Shown here one piece after another: positions 7,618 to 13,795 of a DNA stretch of 13,795 nucleotides; within the stretch, counting starts at the first letter, position 1; every line of letters begins with the position of its first letter. Position numbers and translations under genes: made by a program. The notes beneath the pieces are model-generated. The model saw only the letters and a program-made list of their open reading frames with translations, ran no database searches and was not told the origin of the DNA. Source of the DNA: JADFNO01 sp965369945 (GTDB lineage Bacteria > Planctomycetota > Phycisphaerae > Phycisphaerales > SM1A02); the NCBI GenBank assembly GCA_965369945.1, contig CBDUST010000099.1, positions 1 through 13,795 on the forward strand, written 5' to 3'.

Positions 7618-7670
7618 GGAGAACAAATGGTAGGTCCAACGTCGCTCCAGGCGAGGATGTGGGGCAAGGT

Positions 7671-8723
7671 CTACGGCTGGATGACGAGCTGATGATCTTT
7701 CAGTTTATCGACCGAGCCGACCACAGCTACCGATTCGAGATCGGCGTCCCGGCAATGACTCAGCAGCTCGTCAACCGAACTCGCGTCCATGGCCAGCAAT
7801 AACCCGCCGGAGGTCTGCGGATCAAAGAGAAACTCAGTCAACGCCGAATCGGCCGGCACGTCCAGCTGCGAAGAAGGCTCCACGTGCTGCCGGTTCGTGG
7901 CGTTCGCGCGGGTGTGATGCCCCTTCTCCGCTAAGTCCAGCGCACCAGTAAGGAGCGGAAGCCGGCTCAGTTGGAACGTGATCGACACGTTGCTGGCCTT
8001 GGCCATTTCCAAGGCGTGCCCGGCAAATCCGAATCCGGTGATATCCGTCGCAGCGCGAACGCCAAGTGATACCGCCGTCTCAGATGCTGCGCGATTCAGT
8101 TGAATCATGCTCGCGCATGCAGCAGCGAGTACATCATCAGTGCATTTGTCTGCCTTTAGTGCGGTGGTGATGAAGCCCGTGCCAAGCGCCTTGGTGAGAA
8201 CGAGCACGTCGCCGGGCTTGGCGCCATCGTTGGTCATCATCTTGGCGGGGTCGACGATGCCGGTGACCGACAACCCGTATTTGATCTCGACGTCGCGCAC
8301 GGAATGTCCACCCACAATCACGGCGTCAGCACACTGCACGCGCTCGGCTCCGCCCGCTATGATTTCCTGCAACACGCTCAAATCGAGTTTGTCATCGGGG
8401 AAGCCGACCACGTTCAGCGCCGTCTTGGGTTGTCCACCCATCGCATAGACATCGCTCATTGCGTTTGCGGCGGCGATCTGGCCAAACACAAACGGATCGT
8501 CAACCAACGGCGGGAAGAAATCCAACGTCTGCACGATCGCCAATCCATCGGCGAGGCGATAGACGCCTGCGTCGGAGAAGTGTTCAGCACCAACGAGCAG
8601 ATTGGAATCGGAGAACGTGGGAAGTGCCTGCACAACCTGTGCAGTCGCCTGAATCGGCAGTTTGCCGGCTCAGCCAGCGCAGCTTCCATAGTCCATCAAG
8701 CGTTTCTTGCGTCCAAAGGCCAT
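7671..8723 (-). CDS. selD: Selenide, water dikinase with Sec at the catalytic position (Sec18)
   Basis: SelD makes selenophosphate from selenide and ATP. Read from the ATG at 8723 through TGA 8672-8670, the product is 350 residues and begins MAFGRKKRLMDYGSCAG-U-AGKLP. Sec18 and Lys21 occupy the places of E. coli Cys17 and Lys20, the catalytic pair. The rest is ordinary SelD: SDSNLLVGAEHFSDAGVYRL, FGQIAAANAMSDVYAMGGQP, VGGHSVRD, DITGFGFAGHALEM and FDPQTSGGLLLA. No other in-frame ATG lies between 8723 and an upstream TAG; Met10 (8696) is an alternative start and also precedes the Sec codon. No clear Shine-Dalgarno sequence is seen for either. A gene that ignores the TGA would wrongly start at 8633. 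Sec-containing SelD is known in other bacteria. selD is the first gene of the run selD-selB-selA-selC and ends in TAG. Confidence 0.96.
8628..8644 (-). promoter_or_regulatory. Bacterial SECIS-like hairpin of selD
   Basis: On the minus strand CTGCAC (8644-8639) pairs perfectly with GTGCAG (8633-8628) around the loop AGGTT. The loop begins 31 bases after the Sec TGA, at the far side of the usual bacterial range. The loop has G in second position followed by GT, like the other three candidate SECIS elements here. Confidence 0.7.
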
Positions 8724-8824
8724 GATAATTCTGAGTCTATGCTAGCATGGGAATGCACGGGCGTGATTGAGGGTTGATAGGGGAGCCGATCACCTGACTG
8801 ACGCTGATCAAGGAGGCCGCGCAC

Positions 8825-10255
8825 ATGGAATCACGATACAAGGCTATTCTCTTGGCGATCTCAGTCTCCGTCGCGCTCGGGACTGGCGCTTCGGCCCAGT
8901 CGCCGCAGTTTGAGGTGGGCCAACCGTTTCCGGATATCGTCCTGCCTTCGCTTGAAGACGGACGGCCTACATCGATCGCCGATTTTCGCGGCAAGAAGTT
9001 GATTCTTCACGTCTTTGCCTCGTGGTGAGCGGGCTGCCGTCGGCACGTGCCCGGGTGGCACGAACAAACCATGCAGCTACAAGACCGCGGGCTCATCCAA
9101 ACCGTCGGCATCATTCAGGAACAACATCCCGATCGCGCACGGTTGTTCATGCAATGGAAGCAGATGGACTGGCCCATCCTTGTTGATTCACAGAATCAGC
9201 TCGGTGTGGCTGTGGTGCCGATCACTTTGCTCATCGATGAACATGGCATCATTCGAAACCGTCGTCCGCCGCGAAGAGGTATCGCGGAGTTTGTCGAGCA
9301 ATGGGTCGGCGAGGAATACGAATCGCCCAGTGTTGTCGATACTTCATCTTCCGAAGCACCGAATATCGACGAGCTGCGCAAGGCGACGGAGAATGGGACT
9401 GTCGATACATGGCGCGCCTACGGTCAAGCGCTCGTGAATTGGGGCGGAGCAGACCATATCAACGAGGCGATCGACGCTCTTGCGCAGGCTGTTCAGATCG
9501 ATCCGGGCCACGGCCTGACCGAATTCCAATTGGGTGTTGCGTACCGAAAGCGCTACGACTCGGCTCATCGACAGGGTGGTGATTTCCAAAGCGCTGTCGA
9601 TCATTGGGGCCTAGCGCTAGCCATCGATCCGAATCAATACATCTGGCGGCGACGTATTCAGCAATATGGGCCGCGATTGATGAAGCCGTATCCGTTCTAT
9701 GATTGGGTGCACAAGGCTCGCGAGGAGATCGTGGCGCGTGGTGAGACGCCGTCACCGCTGATCGTCGAGCCGAACGGTGCGGAGTTTGCCCATCGTGAAC
9801 GATCATTCAGCGCCGATGAGACCGTGCCCAGCGAGCCGGAATCAACCGACCTGATCCATCGTGACAGGGAGGGGTTCATTGTTGCGGAGGCGACGGTCGT
9901 GCCGGGCACTGCGAGTCCTGGCGACGCAGTGCGCGTCCATCTGTCGTTCAGCCCCAACCAGAATATCAAAGCCCACTGGAACAATGAAGCTCAGCCGATG
10001 CAGCTTTGGGTCAAGCTGCCCAAGGGCTGGGAGATCGATCGACGGTCCCACACGATTGCCAACGCTGCGACTGCGGTCTCACTGGAGACTCGAGTTATCG
10101 AGTTTGAGTTGCATGTTCCAGCGGACGCTGCGCCTGGCCCAGCGACGATCGGAGCCTACGCACTGTATAACGTGTGCGAAGGCGCGAACGGCGTTTGTCT
10201 TTACCGTCGCTACGACTTGAAGATTCAACTTGACATTACCGAGGCGTCCGAATGA
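8825..10255 (+). CDS. Secreted TlpA/thioredoxin-like selenoprotein (Sec68) with TPR-like region and C-terminal beta domain
   Basis: The product has 476 residues if TGA 9026-9028 is read as Sec. AAGGAGG (8810-8816) precedes the ATG by 8 bases. A signal peptide (hydrophobic 7-20, cleavage after ASA24) exports it. Residues about 28-160 are a TlpA/AhpC-type thioredoxin fold: VGQPFPDIVLPSL, then ILHVFASW-U68-AGC71-R where relatives have WCxxC, and the cis-proline in VVPITLL (P132). Residues about 190-290 look like TPR helices (NEAIDALAQAVQIDPGH, QSAVDHWGLALAIDPNQ). The C-terminal part, about 345-476, is a beta domain with a possible Cys pair (VCEGANGVC), loosely like the N-terminal domain of DsbD. 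It is a likely extracytoplasmic thiol-disulfide reductant. It is divergent from selD (101-base gap), and its TGA stop abuts the stop of the next gene. Confidence 0.92.
9046..9062 (+). promoter_or_regulatory. Bacterial SECIS-like hairpin of the TlpA-like gene
   Basis: CGTGCC (9046-9051) pairs perfectly with GGCACG (9057-9062) around the loop CGGGT, which begins 23 bases after the Sec TGA. A competing hairpin closer to the TGA (TGCC/GGCA, loop GTC, 9035-9045) can also form, but its loop lies only 10 bases from the TGA, so I prefer the first. Confidence 0.7.
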
Positions 10256-11206
10256 TCAGCGTTGTGAGTTGAGTAGCCGGTCAGCCTCGTTGAGTATCGC
10301 TCGCCAATCGGCCCGATAGTGGATCATCTGTGGAAACACCTGGCGAACGATGCCCTTCGTATCGATCAAGTATGTTGAGGTGCGCTCATAGCTCGTTGTG
10401 TTCTTACGATCAAAATCCGCAGCGATCACGAAACGCGGCGCGGGATCAAAGTGTTTGTAGAACCTGCCGTGTGATTCGAGATCTTTATCTTCCTGAGCGA
10501 TAGCAATAACAACGATGTTGCGAGCCTCAAACTCATCGTACATTTTCTGCAACTGACCCAGTTGCTTGGCGCAGAATGGTCACCAAAACGCACGATAGGT
10601 TGTGAGGATGATGTTGGTTTTGCCGAGGTAATCATCGAGCGTGACGGTCGAGCCGTCTGCGCGTGGAAGCGCAAAGGGCTTGGCGCGATCGCCGATCTGC
10701 AAGCCGCTGCCTTCGCCACCCCAGTTGGAGTTTGACGAATCGCCTCCCTGCGCCGTTGCCTCGGGCTGAAGCGGCAGTTCAAGACGTTTGCGAACGAAGA
10801 AGGCGTTTTCATCTTCGCCTTGACGAACGTAGGTGATGATATTCAGGCCAATGCGATCATCCGCGCCGGGCTCTGTCGTTAGTGTGAATTCGACCACGTT
10901 CGAGCCAACTTCGATGAGCCGTTCGTAGGGCGCTTGGAGGAACTCGTTGCGCGACAGTTCACGGTGGTCGCTGAGGACCTTGCCGCTTAGGTGAACCGAC
11001 TTCGGCACGTTGATCTGGAGGATCGGCTTGGGAATGCCCGCAGTCGAAGCAGACCAGCCTTCAGCGACTGAAACCCTGAGTTGGATTTCATACGCCTGGC
11101 CAACAACTAACGACTTCGCGCCCAACGTTGCTGAAACATTGATCATGTTGGGGATGGTTTCCTGCATGGCGAGGCACATTGCCACGGCGAGTGATAGGTC
11201 GAACAA
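10256..11206 (-). CDS. Exported peroxiredoxin-like (AhpC/TSA) selenoprotein (Sec209) with N-terminal beta domain
   Basis: The product has 316 residues if TGA 10582-10580 is read as Sec. I chose the TTG at 11206, preceded by AAAGGG, because no ATG occurs before the upstream in-frame TGA (11236-11234). A short hydrophobic stretch (4-14) may be a weak signal peptide. Residues about 20-145 form a beta-rich domain of the DsbD-N-terminal or Ig-like kind (ATLGAKSLVVGQAYEIQLRV). A Gly/Ser-rich linker follows, then an AhpC/TSA fold: LQIGDRAKPFALPRADG, TTYRAFW-U209-PF-C212-AKQL, IVVIAIAQEDKDLESHGRFY and TSTYLIDTKGIVRQVF. The family motif is YRxxWCPxC, so Sec replaces the peroxidatic or attacking Cys and Cys212 is the resolving partner. 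It probably reduces peroxides or disulfides outside the cytoplasm. It converges with the TlpA-like selenoprotein gene, with no bases between the stops. Confidence 0.9.
10545..10576 (-). promoter_or_regulatory. Bacterial SECIS-like hairpin of the peroxiredoxin-like gene
   Basis: On the minus strand GCAACTG (10565-10559) pairs with CAGTTGC (10555-10549), 7 bp, around the loop GGT, which begins 21 bases after the Sec TGA. A lower stem TTCT/AGAA (10576-10573 with 10548-10545) extends it across a one-sided bulge. The spacing and the loop are almost the same as for the deiodinase-like gene. Confidence 0.8.
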
Positions 11207-11261
11207 GTGCGTACCCTTTCGGTTAGGAAGCGGTCATCGTCGATTCAGCAAACCAATCCAG

Positions 11262-11284
11262 GCGGAGATTATTGCATCTCCCGC
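11262..11284 (-). other. Hairpin in the leader of the peroxiredoxin-like gene
   Basis: On the minus strand GGAGAT and ATCTCC form a 6-bp stem around GCAATA, extended by GC/GC past a bulged G. It lies about 56 bases before the TTG start at 11206. No T-run follows, so it is not a clear terminator for argJ; a leader structure is possible, or it may be chance. Confidence 0.3.
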
Positions 11285-11340
11285 TGATTTGTGAAACTTC
11301 GCAGAATAGGTAGCACGCCCACCTGGCCGAGCGGCGCTGA

Positions 11341-11366
11341 TGTATATAAAGGATAGCGGCTGTCAA
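11341..11366 (-). promoter_or_regulatory. Candidate promoter for the peroxiredoxin-like gene
   Basis: On the minus strand a consensus -35 TTGACA (11366-11361) is followed by TATACA (11346-11341, 5/6 to TATAAT) after only 14 bases, shorter than ideal; TACATC two bases further gives a 16-base spacer but a poorer match. It lies in the 177-base gap after argJ, suggesting that the selenoprotein gene is transcribed independently of the arginine genes. Confidence 0.4.
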
Positions 11367-11383
11367 GACGGTGGTGTGCGTCG

Positions 11384-12583
11384 TCACGTTGTATAGGTCG
11401 AGTTGATGTGGACGTATTGCTCGGTGAGGTCGCAAGTGAAGAATTCCTCAGAGGCGCGGCCGATGCCGAGATCGATCTGCAATGTTACATCCGGGCCTTC
11501 AAACGCTCGCTGTTGAGAGGCGATACCTTCGGGAGCTGGCGATCCGGTGCTAAACAGCGGCACGTCGTCGGCGGACACGATCAGGCGATTCAGATCCAAC
11601 TCCACGCCGCTTCGACCGATCGCAGCGAGGATGCGCCCCCAGTTCGGATCGCCCCCAGCGACGGCTGTTCGTACCAAGGATGACATCGCAACCGTTTGCG
11701 CGATACACAGAGCATCCGAGCTGTTGCGGGCACCCGTGACACACACATGAATCAGTTTTTGAGCGCCCTCGCCATCGCGAACAATCATGATCGCTAGTTC
11801 CCGAGCGGCTTCGGCCATGCCCGATTGGATCAACTCAAGGGGAAACGCTCCTGTCTGGCCGGAGGCAAGCGCGAACACGCTATCGTTGGTTGATGTGTCG
11901 CCATCAACACTGATTCGATGAAAACTATGCTCGACAGCGAAGCGCAGGGTCGAATCAAGCTCATTTGATTCGACCATCGCATCAGTCATCAGCACGGCGA
12001 TCATTGTTGCCATGTTGGGATGGATCATTCCTGATCCCTTGGCGATGCCGACAATTCGTGCTGTACGACCCTGGTGGTGTATGGGCGCCTCAATCGTTTT
12101 CGGCACGGTGTCAGTGGTCATGATGGCCGTGGCCGCGTCCATAAGGCCGTCGGTTGCGCACGAGGCAACAAGATCGGGAATCGCCTGCACGATCTTCTCA
12201 GCGGGCAACGGTTCGCCGATGACGCCGGTTGAGTTGATAAGGATGCGGTTGTTTTCACATTCGAGCGCTGCTGCGAGTGCATCTGCAGTATGCTGTGCGT
12301 CGCGAATTCCTTCTGGACCTGTGGCGGCATTGGCGATGCCCGAGTTGATCAGCAACGCTCGAACCCGGCCGTTCGATCGTTGTAGGTGTTGGGCTGAGAT
12401 TTCGATCGGTGCCGCACGCACGCGATTTTGCGTGAATACAGCAGCGACGTTGGCTTCTTGTTCACAGCAAATCAAGGCGAGATCAGCATCGCCCGACGGT
12501 TTGATTCCGCAGTGTACTCCCGAGGCTGAAAATCCGGCGGGGCACGTTACGACCCCACACGCCGATGGCTTCGTAAGCGTCAC
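11384..12583 (-). CDS. argJ: Glutamate N-acetyltransferase / ornithine acetyltransferase
   Basis: ArgJ transfers acetyl from N-acetylornithine to glutamate in the cyclic arginine pathway; bifunctional forms also use acetyl-CoA. The 399 residues are a full-length precursor. The self-cleavage and nucleophile site is Thr193 in KGSGMIHPNMA-TMI, where the chain splits into alpha and beta subunits. Other family segments are CPAGFSASGVHCGIK near the start, NSGIANAATG, NSTGVIGEPLP, SVDGDTSTNDSV, GDPNWGRILAAIGRSG and the tail CDLTEQYVHINSTYTT. The start is GTG at 12583, overlapping the upstream argH fusion gene by four bases (GTGA), so the two are probably translationally coupled. It ends in TGA. Confidence 0.97.
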   Translation of the reverse strand: MTLTKPSACGVVTCPAGFSASGVHCGIKPSGDADLALICCEQEANVAAVFTQNRVRAAPIEISAQHLQRSNGRVRALLINSGIANAATGPEGIRDAQHTADALAAALECENNRILINSTGVIGEPLPAEKIVQAIPDLVASCATDGLMDAATAIMTTDTVPKTIEAPIHHQGRTARIVGIAKGSGMIHPNMATMIAVLMTDAMVESNELDSTLRFAVEHSFHRISVDGDTSTNDSVFALASGQTGAFPLELIQSGMAEAARELAIMIVRDGEGAQKLIHVCVTGARNSSDALCIAQTVAMSSLVRTAVAGGDPNWGRILAAIGRSGVELDLNRLIVSADDVPLFSTGSPAPEGIASQQRAFEGPDVTLQIDLGIGRASEEFFTCDLTEQYVHINSTYTT

Positions 12584-13794
12584 GCGCTGATCTCATAGAC
12601 CATCGAGACTTCATCGCAACAGTCGCGCTTGGGGCAGTCGACGCAATCCTTCCAGACCTTCTCAGGCAGCGTGCTCATGCGCTCCTCACGAAAGCCGAGC
12701 CGTTCAAAGAATTTTGGCGCACGAGTCAATACGAACACCTTTGGGATGTGAAGCGTCGCAGCCGATCGAATGAAGTACTGAACGAGTGAGGAGCCAAGGT
12801 TATGGCGATGGTATTTGGGGTCGACGCCTAGCGATCGGATCTCCGCAAGCACGGCAGTGTACACATACAGCGACCCGCAACCGACGATGTTTCCGTCGTC
12901 AACTGCCACGCCGAAATCTTGGATCGCTTCGAGAATACTGTCTTGTTTGCGCGGCAGGTTCTCGCCTTGCTCAGCCCAGTAGTTCACCAGCCGACAGATA
13001 CCGTCGAGATCGTCGATGTGGGCTTGGCGAACCTCCACTGACACTGGGCCGAGTTGTTGGCGGTTCCGTTCGAGTCGTTGATCGGCAGCCTTCAACGCTT
13101 GAGACACCTGAGCGGGCGCCGTACCGCCAAGCGCGCTTCGTTTGTTGAGCGAGGCGTCAATGGTCAGTTGTACGTGAACGTCCTTTTCGATCTTCGGGGC
13201 AATCCGCGTCAGAACGGACATGGGAAGGTCTTCCAAGTTCTCGTTCCGCTCGATGGCAATCCGAACAAGCTCGCCAACCTGTTCGTGCGCCTCGCGGAAG
13301 GGCACATCTTTGGCGACCAGATAATCCGCCAGGTCGGTTGCGTTGGTGTAGCCCTTTGCCGCGGCCTCTTTGGCGACTGTCTCGTTGACTTGGAGTTTGT
13401 CGAGCACCAACGCGACAACGTTCAGGCATGTCGACAACGTATCCATCGCGTCAAACAAGGGCTCCTTGTCCTCCTGAAGGTCCTTGTTGTAGGCCAATGG
13501 GAGACCCTTGAGCGTCACACACAGCGAGACGAGCGACCCAAGCAGACGCCCCGATTTGCCACGCACGAGTTCCAGCGCGTCCGGGTTCTTCTTCTGGGGC
13601 ATCATCGATGAGCCGGTGGTTGTTGAGTCGTCAAGCTGAACGAATCCTGCCTCAGAGCCCGCATAGATGATCAGGTCTTCAGCAAGTCGACTCAGATGGA
13701 TGCCGCACAACGCCGAGGCTGCGAGCGTCTCGACTACGAAGTCGCGATCCGATACCGCATCGAGGCTGTTGGTTGCAGCGCTGTCGAATTGCAG
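12580..13794 (-). CDS. argH: Argininosuccinate lyase fused to an N-acetylglutamate synthase (GNAT) domain (5' end outside window)
   Basis: The frame is open to the window edge, beginning LQFDSAATNSLDAVSDRDFVVE, typical of the ArgH interior. ArgH splits argininosuccinate to arginine and fumarate. The fumarase/lyase signature GSSMMPQKKNPD is present, and the lyase part ends near RSALGGTAPAQVSQAL. After a short linker, the last 150 or so residues are a GNAT acetyltransferase (VEVRQAHIDDLDGICRLV, GCGSLYVYTAVLAEIRSLGV, VFVLTRAPKFFERLGF) with a Cys-rich end DCVDCPKRDCCDE, resembling the short NAGS domain of ArgA-type enzymes. Such argH(A) fusions are known in some marine gammaproteobacteria. The acetyl-CoA loop (HRHNLGSSLV) is a degenerate version of RxxGxG. 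The first and last steps of arginine synthesis would thus be on one chain. It ends in TGA inside the argJ start. Confidence 0.93.
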   Translation of the reverse strand: MQFDSAATNSLDAVSDRDFVVETLAASALCGIHLSRLAEDLIIYAGSEAGFVQLDDSTTTGSSMMPQKKNPDALELVRGKSGRLLGSLVSLCVTLKGLPLAYNKDLQEDKEPLFDAMDTLSTCLNVVALVLDKLQVNETVAKEAAAKGYTNATDLADYLVAKDVPFREAHEQVGELVRIAIERNENLEDLPMSVLTRIAPKIEKDVHVQLTIDASLNKRSALGGTAPAQVSQALKAADQRLERNRQQLGPVSVEVRQAHIDDLDGICRLVNYWAEQGENLPRKQDSILEAIQDFGVAVDDGNIVGCGSLYVYTAVLAEIRSLGVDPKYHRHNLGSSLVQYFIRSAATLHIPKVFVLTRAPKFFERLGFREERMSTLPEKVWKDCVDCPKRDCCDEVSMVYEISA

Positions 13795-13795
13795 C

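Noticed and set aside
7618..7626. TTG at 7626 as the selB start
   Set aside because: The ATG at 7617 gives the family's usual N-terminus (a few residues before GTAGHIDHGKT), and the TTG has no better ribosome binding site. It cannot be fully excluded.
9035..9045. Hairpin TGCC-GTC-GGCA as the SECIS of the TlpA-like gene
   Set aside because: Its loop lies only 10 bases after the TGA, inside the span held by the ribosome, and lacks GGU; the hairpin at 9046-9062 fits both distance and loop.
1..13795. CRISPR array, rRNA, prophage or plasmid-origin signals
   Set aside because: No regularly spaced direct repeats, rRNA-like stretches, integrase other than the IS3 remnant, or iteron clusters were seen on reading both strands.

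Overview
This window is a compact selenocysteine (Sec) locus. It encodes a full Sec synthesis and insertion apparatus together with four genes that are split by an in-frame TGA which, by family alignment, must be read as Sec. A conventional gene caller would report three of these four genes as two fragments each, and would report selD as an N-terminally truncated gene.

Layout. (1) Positions 3-1259 (+) hold the 3' part of a GGDEF-EAL cyclic-di-GMP gene cut by the window edge. (2) Positions 1358-2550 hold a decayed IS3-family insertion sequence with a nonsense codon in orfA and two frameshifts plus a stop in orfB. (3) Positions 2639-3883 (+) encode a lipoprotein with EF-hand repeats fused to an iodothyronine-deiodinase-like domain whose active-site Sec is the TGA at 3485-3487. 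(4) Positions 8723 down to 3988 (-) hold selD, selB, selA and the UGA-decoding tRNA-Sec (selC) in a row, with gaps of 53, 52 and 91 bases; selD itself has Sec as its catalytic residue. (5) Positions 8825-10255 (+) encode a secreted TlpA/thioredoxin-like protein with a UxxC active site (TGA 9026-9028), a TPR-like middle and a C-terminal beta domain. (6) Positions 10256-11206 (-) encode an exported peroxiredoxin-like protein with a WUPFC active site (TGA 10580-10582); it converges on the previous gene with the two stop codons directly abutting. (7) Positions 11384-13794 (-) hold arginine-biosynthesis genes: an argH-NAGS fusion, cut by the window edge, overlapping argJ by four bases.

Each Sec TGA is followed, 21 to 32 bases on, by a 6-7 bp hairpin whose apical loop contains GGU, the pattern of the bacterial SECIS element that SelB binds. 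Six other genes here (selB, selA, both thioredoxin-fold selenoprotein genes, argJ and argH) use TGA as their true stop, so UGA is dual-use and the hairpin must discriminate.

How the genes work together (inference): SelD makes selenophosphate, SelA converts Ser-tRNA-Sec to Sec-tRNA-Sec, SelB delivers it, and the products are three extracytoplasmic thiol/selenol redox proteins plus SelD itself. The TlpA-like and peroxiredoxin-like proteins could supply or drain electrons for the deiodinase-like lipoprotein outside the cytoplasm.

Organism: a Gram-negative-type bacterium with moderately high GC. EF-hand proteins with Gly/Arg-rich linkers, and deiodinase-like and TlpA-TPR proteins, suggest Planctomycetota or a relative, but this is a low-confidence guess.
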